DNA of 64,000 nt, from NCBI GenBank assembly GCA_964474045.1, contig CAYYRC010000005.1:62001-126000 (forward strand). Direction: 5' to 3'. How positions within the stretch are numbered: the stretch's first letter is position 1; each line of letters opens with the position of its first letter. Position numbers and translations under genes: made by a program. The notes beneath the pieces were generated by a model, which was given only the letters and a program-made list of their open reading frames with translations, was not told the origin of the DNA and ran no database searches. Source of the DNA: JACJWR01 sp964474045 (GTDB lineage Bacteria > Actinomycetota > Actinomycetes > S36-B12 > UBA10799). This document shows positions 6,312 to 14,706 of this stretch, one piece after another.

Positions 6312-8069
6312 TCACTCCAGCTCCACCCACCAGCGCAGTTCGGCACCGCCGCGACCATCGCCGCGCGCACGCAGCTCGCAACCTCCGCCGAGGGCCTGCG
6401 CCCGGCGGTCCAGGTTGGACAGCCCGGACACCCGCGGCGCCTCGCCCGCAGGCACGCCGACGCCGTCGTCGAGCACCGCCAGGGTCAGCAGGGCGTCGGT
6501 GACGGCCACCTGCACCTCGATCCGCTTGCAGCGGGCATGCCTGACCGCGTTGCTCAGGCCCTCGCGGACCGCGGCCACCAGCTGCCCGGCGCGCTCGACG
6601 TCCACCACCGAGTCCACCGGTCCGGCGAACGTGACCGAGGGCCTGGGACCACCTTGCACCGACGCGCGCTCGATCTCGGCCAGCACCCTCGCCCGCGGCC
6701 CCACCCAGGTGGGACCGTCGCCCACCTCGTTGAGGCCGAAGATGGTGGTGCGGATCTCCTTGATCGTGCCGTCCAACTCGTCCACGGCGGCACTCACGCG
6801 GTCGGCGAACACCGGCGGCAGGTCCGCCAGGCGGGCCGCGCCCTCGAGCATCATCCCGGTGGCGAAGAGCCGCTGGATGACCAGGTCGTGCAGGTCACGG
6901 GCGATGCGGTCGCGCTCCTCGTAGATCGCCAGCCGGTCGCGCTCGCGCCGCTCGTCGCCGAAGGACAGCGCGAGTGCGGTCTGGGCTGCGAACGCATCGG
7001 CTAGCTCGATGACCTCGTCGTCGAAAGGCAGGTCGCCCGCGAGCCGCCGCAGACCGAGCACACCCAACGTGCGGTTGCGCGCGCGCAGCGGCAGCGCGAG
7101 GGAAGGCCCGAAGACAACACCGAGATCATCCTCCAGGAGCGATCCCTCCGAGCGGATGAGCTCGCCGGTGGCGAAGGAGCGGCCGATGATCGAGGCGGGC
7201 GGGACCACCGATCCCTCCAGGCCGCCGAGGGCCTCCATAGCCTCCGCCTGCTCTTCCGTCAATCGGGAGTGCGGGACCGAGTAGCGCAGGTCCGCATGCG
7301 CCACATCGCCGCCGATCACTACCGTGGTCACCTTCAGCACCCCACTGTCGTCGGGCAGCGCCAGCACCGCGCCGGCGGCCGAGGCCAGCCGCGCCGCACG
7401 GCGGGTGATCTCGTCGGCGATGTCGGCCGCACCGGCCTCGGCCAGCACCATGCCATCCACCGCCGAAACACCCTGCTGCCACGCCTGTCGACGTTCGCTG
7501 CGCTCGAAGAGCCGGGCGTTGCGGATGGCGACCCCCGCCGCCCTGGCCAAGGTCACGAGCAGCCGCTGGTCCTCGTCGCTGAAGTCGCCGGAGCGCTTCT
7601 CGGTCAGGTAGAGGTTGCCGAACACCTCCCCGCGCACCATGATCGGCACGCCCAGGAAGGACGTCATCTTCGGATGCCCGGCGGGAAACCCGGCGGCCTT
7701 GGGATGCTGCGAAAGGTCCCGCATGCGCATCGGCCGCGGGTCCGTGGTCAGCAGGCCCAGGATTCCGATGCCCCGGGGCAGGTGCGCGATGCGCTCGGCG
7801 GTGCCGGGATCGGTGCCGTGGTGGATGAAGCGCGCGACGTCGGTGTCGCTGCCGATCACCCCCAGGGCGCCGAATCGTGCGTCGAGGAGCCGCACTGCGG
7901 TCGTCACGATGCGATGCAGGGTCTCCTCGAGTTCCAGGCCGTCGGCGATGTCGACCAGGGCCGCCAGCAGCGCCTCCTGGGCGACCTCTGGGCCCACGGC
8001 TGGCTGCTCCTCGCCGGCGTCGGTGGGCTGCGTGCCCCCTCCGAAGATCATCGGTTCGCGCTCGGTCAC
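6312..8069 (-). CDS. devS: DevS/DosT-like GAF sensor histidine kinase
   Basis: 585 aa from GTG 8069, whose GTGA overlaps the cydC stop, implying translational coupling; the frame upstream is a shadow of cydC. Two GAF domains lie in about 25-170 and 190-340. The first contains F-P-A-G-H-P-K-M, close to the heme-ligand segment of mycobacterial DosS, then V-F-G-N-L-Y-L-T-E-K. A HisKA_3 dimerisation domain carries the phospho-accepting His394 (R-D-L-H-D-L-V-I-Q-R-L-F) and a C-terminal HATPase (A-V-R-E-G-L-S-N-A-V-R-H, D-D-G-V-G-V). It likely senses O2, NO or redox state and phosphorylates DevR. Whether heme is bound needs testing. Confidence 0.88.
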   Translation of the reverse strand: MTEREPMIFGGGTQPTDAGEEQPAVGPEVAQEALLAALVDIADGLELEETLHRIVTTAVRLLDARFGALGVIGSDTDVARFIHHGTDPGTAERIAHLPRGIGILGLLTTDPRPMRMRDLSQHPKAAGFPAGHPKMTSFLGVPIMVRGEVFGNLYLTEKRSGDFSDEDQRLLVTLARAAGVAIRNARLFERSERRQAWQQGVSAVDGMVLAEAGAADIADEITRRAARLASAAGAVLALPDDSGVLKVTTVVIGGDVAHADLRYSVPHSRLTEEQAEAMEALGGLEGSVVPPASIIGRSFATGELIRSEGSLLEDDLGVVFGPSLALPLRARNRTLGVLGLRRLAGDLPFDDEVIELADAFAAQTALALSFGDERRERDRLAIYEERDRIARDLHDLVIQRLFATGMMLEGAARLADLPPVFADRVSAAVDELDGTIKEIRTTIFGLNEVGDGPTWVGPRARVLAEIERASVQGGPRPSVTFAGPVDSVVDVERAGQLVAAVREGLSNAVRHARCKRIEVQVAVTDALLTLAVLDDGVGVPAGEAPRVSGLSNLDRRAQALGGGCELRARGDGRGGAELRWWVELE

Positions 8070-9748
8070 GGTCCTGTCACCCCAATCTGCACGGTGCGAT
8101 CCGCCGACGCGGCGTCGCGTGGGTTGTGCGTGATGAGCAGGGTCGCCCGGCCCCGGGAGACGGCCGCGACGTCGGCCATCAGTGCCCGGGCGGTGGTCGG
8201 ATCCAGGTGCTCGGTGGGCTCGTCCAGGATCAGTACCTGGAAATCCGCCAGCAGCGCCCGGGCCAGCGCCAGCCGCTGACGCTGGCCGCCGGACAGGGCC
8301 GCACCGTGTGCGCCGACAGGAGTGTCCAGTCCATCTGGCTGCGCACGTACCCATTGGCCCAGCTGGGCCGTGTCGAGCACCGCCAAAAGCTCCTCGTCGT
8401 CGGCTGAGCGCCTGGCCAGGCGCACGTTCTCGCCGATGCTGGTGTCGAAGACGTGGGCATCCTGGGCACACATGCCGATGACAGTGCGGACGTCGTCGGA
8501 GTTCAGCGTGCGCAGCTCCGCGCCGTCCAGGCGGAGGCAGCCGTCATAGTCCAGGAAGCGCTCGAGCGCGGCGGCCACGGTGGACTTCCCGGATCCGCTC
8601 GGCCCGACCAGGGCGGTGGTGCTGTCGGGCTCGATGCGCAGGTCAAGCCCGGACAACGCGTCGGCATCGGCCCCCGGGTAGCGGGCGCTGACGTTCGTGA
8701 CGGCGACCGACCGACCCGCTGGTTGCGCCCGCGGCAGTGGTCGGGGTTCGTCAGCCTCGGTCACGGCGGGCGCTGCATCCACCACCTCGAAGACGCGGCG
8801 GGCGGCGGTCCGCACCCGCAGCAGCGCGAGCGCGGCCGCCGGGAAGTTGGCCACCGACTCGTAGGCCGCCAGCGGCAGCAGCACGACGACCGCCAGGTTG
8901 ACCCCCGCGAGCTGGCCGCTGCGCACCGCCGGCACCGCGACCAGCACGGCGCCGATGACCGCCGCCCCTTGTGCGGCGGCGCCCAGCGCCGCGGCGATCC
9001 CGGCGGCGCCCGCCGAGCTCGACTGCGCCGCGGTGAGCTCGTCGTCGGTGCGCCGGATCCGGTCGACCATCCGCCCCGTGGCCGAGCACGACGCGATGTC
9101 GGCCGCGCCGGCGAACAGATCGACGACCTCAGCAGACATCTGTCCCTGCACCGGACCGATGCGACGCACCGCTCGCGCCCCCGCGCGCATGGTGATCCAC
9201 GGCACCAGGGCGCCGCCCACCACCAGCGCCGCCGCCAGGATCGCCCCCGCCGACGGCAGCAGCCAGACGGCCAGCGCCACCGAGCCGGCGCCGACCAGCA
9301 GGCCGGACAGGGTGGGTACCAGCACCCGCAGCGACAGGTCCTGCACCGCATCGACGTCGCCGACGAGGCGGCTCAGCAAGTCGCCGCGGCGGAAGGGCCG
9401 CAGCGCGACCGGGCCGTTGGCAGCGAGTTTGTCGTAGAACGACACCCGCATGTCCGTGAGCGTCCGGAACGCCGCGTCGTGGCTGACCAGCCGCTCGGCG
9501 TAGCGGAACACAGCCCGGCCCAGACCGAACGCGCGCACGCTGACGATCGCGACCTGCAGGTAGAGGACCGGCGGCTGTTGCGAGGCCCGCGAGATCAGCC
9601 AGGCGCTCGTGGCAAGCAGGCCGACACTGCAGCCAACGGCCAGCGCTCCCAACACCACAGCAAGCAACAGCCGCCCCGACACCGGCCGCGAGAGGGCCAG
9701 CAGCCGGCGGACCGGATGGGGGGCGGGAGAGGCCGCGACGGCCGTCAT
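8066..9748 (-). CDS. cydC: CydC subunit of the thiol-exporting ABC transporter CydDC
   Basis: 560 aa ABC exporter half: six membrane segments in residues 15-310, then an ATPase domain. Walker A G-P-S-G-S-G-K-S-T lies at about 381-389, signature L-S-G-G-Q-R-Q-R, and Walker B V-L-I-L-D-E-P-T-E-H-L-D. CydDC exports glutathione- or cysteine-type thiols (and possibly heme) and is needed to assemble cytochrome bd. The ATG overlaps the cydD stop (ATGA), and its own stop overlaps the devS start. The order cydD-cydC is the usual one. Confidence 0.93.
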   Translation of the reverse strand: MTAVAASPAPHPVRRLLALSRPVSGRLLLAVVLGALAVGCSVGLLATSAWLISRASQQPPVLYLQVAIVSVRAFGLGRAVFRYAERLVSHDAAFRTLTDMRVSFYDKLAANGPVALRPFRRGDLLSRLVGDVDAVQDLSLRVLVPTLSGLLVGAGSVALAVWLLPSAGAILAAALVVGGALVPWITMRAGARAVRRIGPVQGQMSAEVVDLFAGAADIASCSATGRMVDRIRRTDDELTAAQSSSAGAAGIAAALGAAAQGAAVIGAVLVAVPAVRSGQLAGVNLAVVVLLPLAAYESVANFPAAALALLRVRTAARRVFEVVDAAPAVTEADEPRPLPRAQPAGRSVAVTNVSARYPGADADALSGLDLRIEPDSTTALVGPSGSGKSTVAAALERFLDYDGCLRLDGAELRTLNSDDVRTVIGMCAQDAHVFDTSIGENVRLARRSADDEELLAVLDTAQLGQWVRAQPDGLDTPVGAHGAALSGGQRQRLALARALLADFQVLILDEPTEHLDPTTARALMADVAAVSRGRATLLITHNPRDAASADRTVQIGVTGP

Positions 9749-11400
9749 GTCCCGACCCGCCCGCCGCCGACCTCAACCACGGCGTCGGCCAGCTCCACCA
9801 GCGACTCCCGATGGGCGACGACGACCACGGTCTTGCCGGCCGCGTGCGCACGCACGGCGCGCAGCACGTCGGCCTCGGTCGCCACGTCGAGCGCCGCTGT
9901 CGGCTCGTCGAGCAGGAGCAGCGGCGCGTCGCGGACGAAGGCCCGCGCCAGGGCCACCCGGCGCAGCTGGCCGACGCTCAGCGCGCGCCCGCCCTCGCCC
10001 ATCGCCGTGTCCAGGCCTGCCGGCAGGGACGCCACGAGCTCACCGGCCCCGGCCGCGGCCAGGGCATCGAGCAGTTGCGCATCGGTGGCGCCGGGGCGCC
10101 CCAGCGACAGGTTGTCGCGCAAGGAGATCGACAACAGCCTCGGGTTCTGCGGTACGTAGCCGAGCCGGTCCCGCCACGCGTCCGGATCCAGCTCAGCCAG
10201 ATCGGCATCGCCCACCATGATGCGACCCGAGTCGGGGGCAACGAATCCGAGCAGGGCGTTGAGGAATGTGCTCTTCCCGCCGCCCGACGGCCCGACGATC
10301 GCGGTGATGACTCCCGGCTGGATGCGCACCGAGAAGTCATGCAGCGCGGGGGCGTCGCGTCCCTCGTAGGCCACGCTCAGGTGCTCGGCGGCGATGGGCG
10401 TGCGTGTGAGGTCGGGGATGTCGGTGCTGGTCCCGCGGCCCGGCAGCGGCACGGCCAGGACGTCGAAGACCTGTTCGGCAGCGCCGAGGCCCTCGGCGGC
10501 GGCGTGGAAGTTGGCGCCGACCATGCGCAGCGGCAGGTAGACCTCGGGAGCCAAGATGAGCACGGCCAGCCCCGCATACAAAGTGAACGTCCCGTCCACC
10601 AGCCGCAACCCGATCGAGACGGCGATCATGGCCACCGACAGCGTGGCCAGCAGCTCCAGCACGAACGACGACAGGAACGACACCCGCAGCACCCGCAAGG
10701 TGGCAACGCGATATTGATCGCCGATGCGCCGGATGCTGGCGGCCTGGGCTTTGGCGCGCCCGAAGACAGCCAGGGTGGGCAGCCCGGCCACGACGTCCAG
10801 GAAGTGACCGCTGAGCACACCCAGGGTGCGCCACTGGCGCTCCATCCGCGACTCGGTCATGCGCCCGATGAGGACCATGAAGATCGGGATGAGCGGGATC
10901 GTCAGCGCGACGATGACCGCAGCCAGGACATCCTGCGTGAGGATGGCGACGCCACCCAGCACCGGCACCGTCACCGCGAGCACCAGGGTGGGCAGGTAAC
11001 GCGCGAAGTAGGCGTCCAGGGCGTCGATGCCACGTGTGGTGAGCGTCGCCAGGTCGCCCTCCCCCCGGCGGGCGAGCCAGACCGGGCCGAGTGCCATGAC
11101 GTGCTCGACCAGGGCCGTGCGCAACTCGCTCTTGGCCCTGGCTGCGCTGGCGTTGGCGGTGCGCTCGGCCAGGTAGCTGAGCACCACTCGGCCGAGCACG
11201 ACCCCCACCAGCACCCACACAGCCGGCATCACGCTGGCCAGGTCGCCGCCGTCGGTGAAGACACCCACGATGATGCGCGCGAGCGTGAAGGCCTGGATGA
11301 TCACCAGGACCGCCGTCAGGGTGCCGATGACGACGCTGGCGACGAGGAACCAGCGAGTGCTGCGGGCATACCGCAGCAGGCGGGGGTCGATGGCTGGCAC
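9745..11400 (-). CDS. cydD: CydD subunit of the thiol-exporting ABC transporter CydDC
   Basis: 551 aa from GTG 11400. N-terminal membrane domain with E-R-T-A-N-A-S-A-A-R-A-K-S and G-I-D-A-L-D-A-Y-F-A-R-Y-L-P, both characteristic of CydD. The ATPase domain has Walker A G-P-S-G-G-G-K-S-T near residue 370 and Walker B L-L-L-L-D-E-P-T-A-A-L-D. The signature reads L-S-V-G-Q-L-R-R instead of L-S-G-G-Q: the second Gly is Val, a common asymmetry in CydD. It forms a heterodimer with CydC in the cytoplasmic membrane. A -10-like TAGCGT at 11407-11412 suggests an internal leaderless promoter. Confidence 0.93.
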   Translation of the reverse strand: MPAIDPRLLRYARSTRWFLVASVVIGTLTAVLVIIQAFTLARIIVGVFTDGGDLASVMPAVWVLVGVVLGRVVLSYLAERTANASAARAKSELRTALVEHVMALGPVWLARRGEGDLATLTTRGIDALDAYFARYLPTLVLAVTVPVLGGVAILTQDVLAAVIVALTIPLIPIFMVLIGRMTESRMERQWRTLGVLSGHFLDVVAGLPTLAVFGRAKAQAASIRRIGDQYRVATLRVLRVSFLSSFVLELLATLSVAMIAVSIGLRLVDGTFTLYAGLAVLILAPEVYLPLRMVGANFHAAAEGLGAAEQVFDVLAVPLPGRGTSTDIPDLTRTPIAAEHLSVAYEGRDAPALHDFSVRIQPGVITAIVGPSGGGKSTFLNALLGFVAPDSGRIMVGDADLAELDPDAWRDRLGYVPQNPRLLSISLRDNLSLGRPGATDAQLLDALAAAGAGELVASLPAGLDTAMGEGGRALSVGQLRRVALARAFVRDAPLLLLDEPTAALDVATEADVLRAVRAHAAGKTVVVVAHRESLVELADAVVEVGGGRVGT

Positions 11401-11406
11401 GCCCCC

Positions 11407-11412
11407 ACGCTA
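11407..11412 (-). promoter_or_regulatory. Putative -10 (TAGCGT), leaderless cydD
   Basis: On the minus strand TAGCGT ends 6 nt before the cydD GTG, inside the 20-bp gap after the permease gene. It would allow cydDC-devS to be transcribed apart from the upstream genes. Confidence 0.4.
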
Positions 11413-11420
11413 CCGGGCGG

Positions 11421-12953
11421 TCAGACCGCGGCGAACGCCCCGACCGGCGGGGTACGCGCGCCTCGATAGGCGGGTACGACCGACAGCGCGGCCGCCCCGA
11501 TCACCCCTGCCGCAGCCAGGGCCGCGAGCCAGCCCCACGGCATCACGGCCGTGAAGCCGGCGCTGGACAGCACGGCGGCCGCCCCGCCGGCGCCGAAGAG
11601 CAACCCGAGCAGCACCCCGGTGCCCGCCAGCACGCTCCCCTCCCTACGGACAAGCCGCAGCAGGTCCGCCCGCTCCAGCCCGACTGCCCGCAGCACGGCG
11701 AACTCCCGCCGCCGTTCGTGCACCCCCAGGACGACCGTGTTGAGTACCCCCACCAGCCCGAGCACCAGGGTCATCAGCGCCATCGCCGCAGTCGCGACAA
11801 GGGCCCCGAGCATGGGCCCGAACATCAACTGCTTGGCCTCCTGCCGGGTGATCACCTGAGCGTCCGGATGGGTCTGGAGCGCGCTCTGCACCTGCGGCAG
11901 CACCGTGCCCACCTCGGCGCCGCCCGGCACTGTGACCGAGATCAGCCCGGCGTCCTGCAGCTGCGGCTCGATGCCCGTGGCCGCTGCGAGATCTTCCCAG
12001 AGCGAGACGTAGCTGCCAGGCTCGAACACGTAGATCGCCTGCACCGGCAGCTGCCTATCGAACAATTCGCCCCCGGTGGACACGACAGTCAGCACGCCGG
12101 AGGTGACACCCACCCCGAGGGCCATCGCCAGCACCGTCTGCGCCACCCGCCGCGGCTGGCGGCGCATGTCCCTGCCCGCGAGCGTGCCCGGCACAGCGCG
12201 ACGACGCCCCGCCAGCCGGGCCGCGATCCACGGGCTGGCCCACGGCCCGACCAGCACGAAGCCGGCGAAGGCGACCATGCCGGCGAGCATCACGACAACC
12301 GGGCTCCGGCCAACCACCGCGAGCACGGCCATGCCCACGCCGCTGACCAGCACGAGCACCCCCACCGCCAGGCGCACCGGATGGCCCCGGCGGACGGCTT
12401 GCGCCCACTGTGAGCCCAGCGCGGCCACCGGTGGAATCCGGGCGGCCGCAAGGGCGGGCGCGGTGACGGCGAGCAGCGTCACGCCCGGACCCATAAGCAG
12501 GCCGGCCACGACACTTCCGATCACCGCTACCGGAGCTGGAGCCTCGTGGATCACCAGCGCCGCGGTTCCGAGTCCGGCCGCGGTACCAACACCTACGCCG
12601 ACCGCGGTAGACACCGCACCCACCGCGACTCCTTCGGCAACGACGCTGCGCAACACCTGCCCGCGATCCGCCCCAACCGTCCGCAGGAGGGCGAGCTCCT
12701 GGGTGCGGGCCCCCATGGTGGCGTCGAAAGAGAGCGTGACCACCAAGCTCGCCGAGACCAACACAACAATCCCGAACAGCTTCAGCAGCATCAGCGGCGT
12801 GCTCGAGCCCCCCACAGCCTGGCCGACGACTGCCGACAGAATCCCCGAGCCGACCACGTAAGCGACAGACGTCGCGATGGCCAGGGCACCGAGCAGGTAG
12901 CGCATGCGGTGCAGCGCAGCGGTCCGCAGCGCCACACGATTCATCACCGACAT
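11421..12953 (-). CDS. FtsX-like ABC transporter permease
   Basis: 510 aa, with eight or so hydrophobic segments. Two FtsX domains are visible. The first has T-M-G-A-R-T-Q-E-L-A-L-L-R-T-V-G-A near residue 80. The second has L-N-T-V-V-L-G-V-H-E-R-R-R-E-F, then A-V-L-R-A-V-G-L-E near residue 410. Actinobacterial relatives are often about 800 aa with large external domains; here the N-terminal external domain is missing and the protein begins directly with a membrane helix. Such permeases work with the LolD/MacB-type ATPase encoded 1 bp upstream, often for envelope stress or peptide-antibiotic resistance. No accessory protein is encoded nearby. Confidence 0.85.
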   Translation of the reverse strand: MSVMNRVALRTAALHRMRYLLGALAIATSVAYVVGSGILSAVVGQAVGGSSTPLMLLKLFGIVVLVSASLVVTLSFDATMGARTQELALLRTVGADRGQVLRSVVAEGVAVGAVSTAVGVGVGTAAGLGTAALVIHEAPAPVAVIGSVVAGLLMGPGVTLLAVTAPALAAARIPPVAALGSQWAQAVRRGHPVRLAVGVLVLVSGVGMAVLAVVGRSPVVVMLAGMVAFAGFVLVGPWASPWIAARLAGRRRAVPGTLAGRDMRRQPRRVAQTVLAMALGVGVTSGVLTVVSTGGELFDRQLPVQAIYVFEPGSYVSLWEDLAAATGIEPQLQDAGLISVTVPGGAEVGTVLPQVQSALQTHPDAQVITRQEAKQLMFGPMLGALVATAAMALMTLVLGLVGVLNTVVLGVHERRREFAVLRAVGLERADLLRLVRREGSVLAGTGVLLGLLFGAGGAAAVLSSAGFTAVMPWGWLAALAAAGVIGAAALSVVPAYRGARTPPVGAFAAV

Positions 12954-12954
12954 G

Positions 12955-13758
12955 TCAGCGGCCCTCCTGCATCGCTGTCGCCACGGCGGTGTAGTCGCCG
13001 CCAGGGAGCTCGGTGCGGATGCGGCCGTCCGCGAGCACCACGACCCGGTCTGCCAAGGTGGCCACCCCGGGATCGTGCGTCACGATGACGACCGTCTGAG
13101 CGGCCGCGCTGGTGGCGTTGCGCAACAGGGCCAGCACCTCGCCGCTGGCGGAGCTGTCCAGGTTTCCGGTCGGCTCGTCGGCGAACACCACACTGGGTCG
13201 GGTGATCATGGCCCGCGCCACCGCGACGCGCTGCTGCTCCCCACCGGAGAGCTGGGCGGGCCGATGCGACAATCGGTCGCCCAAGCCGACCGTGCCGATT
13301 ACGTAGTCCCACCACGCTGGATCGGGACGACGTCCCGCTAGATCCAGCGGCAGCCGGATGTTCTCCTCCGCCGACAGCGTCGGAATGAGGTTGAAGGCCT
13401 GGAAGACGAAGCCGATGCGCTCGCGGCGGAGCTGCGTGAGGCGGGAGTCACCGAGGCGGCCGAGGTCGAGGCCGTCGAGCAGCACTCTGCCTGAGCTCGC
13501 CGAGTCCAGACCCGCCAGCAGATGGAGCAGCGTCGACTTGCCGGAACCGCTGCGGCCCACGATCGCGGTGAACGCCCCCGCCTGCAGACCGAGCGAGATG
13601 CCGTCTACGGCCCGCACCGTCGCGGCGCCACTGGCATAGGTCTTGGTCAGGGACTCAGCCATGACGGCCCAGGCCACTTCAGCCGGTGGCGACGTGTGGG
13701 CGGGGGCTGGCGCGGGGGCGTACGGGGCTTGGCCATACGGGTCGGTGACGGCGTGCAC
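12955..13758 (-). CDS. MacB/LolD-type ABC transporter ATPase
   Basis: 267 aa from GTG 13758 with GAGGAG just upstream. A Pro/Ala-rich N-terminal tail of about 30 residues precedes a single ATPase domain. Walker A is G-R-S-G-S-G-K-S-T, signature L-S-G-G-E-Q-Q-R, and Walker B V-V-F-A-D-E-P-T-G-N-L-D, all diagnostic of the MacB/LolD/SalX group. It drives the FtsX permease encoded 1 bp downstream. Gene order, two-component system then ATPase then permease, suggests that the kinase-regulator pair upstream controls this transporter, as in bacitracin-type modules. Confidence 0.9.
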   Translation of the reverse strand: MHAVTDPYGQAPYAPAPAPAHTSPPAEVAWAVMAESLTKTYASGAATVRAVDGISLGLQAGAFTAIVGRSGSGKSTLLHLLAGLDSASSGRVLLDGLDLGRLGDSRLTQLRRERIGFVFQAFNLIPTLSAEENIRLPLDLAGRRPDPAWWDYVIGTVGLGDRLSHRPAQLSGGEQQRVAVARAMITRPSVVFADEPTGNLDSSASGEVLALLRNATSAAAQTVVIVTHDPGVATLADRVVVLADGRIRTELPGGDYTAVATAMQEGR

Positions 13759-13947
13759 GACTACTCCTCAGTCCGGACGGGATCGGGCACTCCCCACACT
13801 GCCCGGCGTCCGGGACGTCGTCGTCAGCCCGCAGTCGCGACTTCGCGTCGGGTCGCGAACGGCTCCGGCACCGCGGACGTACTCCTCCAGTACCGCGTTG
13901 GTTTGCGCCACTTGCCGTCGCTTGCGGCCTGTCTACGCGGCGCAGAT

Positions 13948-13960
13948 GCCCCGAAGGGGC
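13948..13960 (-). terminator. Small hairpin between the response regulator and the ABC genes
   Basis: GCCCC-GAA-GGGGC forms a 5-bp GC stem 12 bp after the response-regulator stop. It could be a weak terminator or attenuator. The surrounding gap (13759-13971, 213 bp) holds no ORF and probably the promoter of the ABC pair. Confidence 0.35.
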
Positions 13961-13971
13961 GCAAACGCGGG

Positions 13972-14706
13972 TCAGGCGACCAGGCCTGCGTCGTAGGCGA
14001 TGATCACGGCCTGCACCCGATCGCGCGCCCCGAGCTTCTGCATCATCCGCGACACATGCGTCTTGGCCGTCGACTCGGCGACGACCAGGGCCTCCGCAAC
14101 CTCGGCATTGGTCAGGCCCGCCGCGACCAGGGCCAGGACCTCCCGCTCGCGCTGTGTCAGCCGGGCCACCTGCTGGGCCGCCTGTCGCCGCGCATCGGCG
14201 CTATCTCGCCGGCCGGAAGCACCTTCTGCCCGGGCCGCCGCAGCGGCGGCCGGGGACGCATCCCCACTACTCCCGGGCACGCCAGTGCCCAGGCCGGTCT
14301 TCTGCAGCAACCGCCGCAGCGCCGCCGGCGACACCACCGCGTCACCAGCGGCGATGTGGCGGATCGCGGCCACCAGCTCCTCCGGCGGAACGTCCTTGGT
14401 CAGGAACCCCGACGCACCCGCCCGCAACGCCGACTCGACGTTGCCATCGGTGTCGAAAGTCGTGAGCACCACTACTCGCGTGCTGGTAGCTGAAGTGATC
14501 GCCCGGGTAGCCGCGATGCCGTCCGTACCCGGCATGCGCAGGTCCATGAGCACCACATCAGGCCGCAGGTGACGAACCGCCTGGATCGCCGTGGCGCCGT
14601 CATCGGCCTCCCCCACAACCTCGACATCCGCCTCGGTGCTGAGGATCATCCGCACACCCGCGCGTACGAGCGGCTGATCGTCGGCCAACAGCACCCGGAT
14701 ACTCAC
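13972..14706 (-). CDS. NarL/LuxR-family response regulator
   Basis: 244 aa from GTG 14706, chosen because GTGA overlaps the kinase stop; an upstream TTG is the alternative. Receiver domain with D-D-Q, phospho-acceptor Asp55 (V-V-L-M-D-L-R-M-P-G), T-T-F switch and F-L-T-K-D lysine. The helix-turn-helix near 180-235 has L-T-Q-R-E-R-E-V-L-A-L-V and S-T-A-K-T-H-V-S-R-M-M-Q-K-L. An unusual alanine/arginine-rich linker of about 45 residues separates the domains (A-A-A-A-A-A-R-A-E-G), longer than in typical family members. It is coupled to the kinase gene, and its likely targets are the neighbouring ABC genes. Confidence 0.9.
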   Translation of the reverse strand: MSIRVLLADDQPLVRAGVRMILSTEADVEVVGEADDGATAIQAVRHLRPDVVLMDLRMPGTDGIAATRAITSATSTRVVVLTTFDTDGNVESALRAGASGFLTKDVPPEELVAAIRHIAAGDAVVSPAALRRLLQKTGLGTGVPGSSGDASPAAAAAARAEGASGRRDSADARRQAAQQVARLTQREREVLALVAAGLTNAEVAEALVVAESTAKTHVSRMMQKLGARDRVQAVIIAYDAGLVA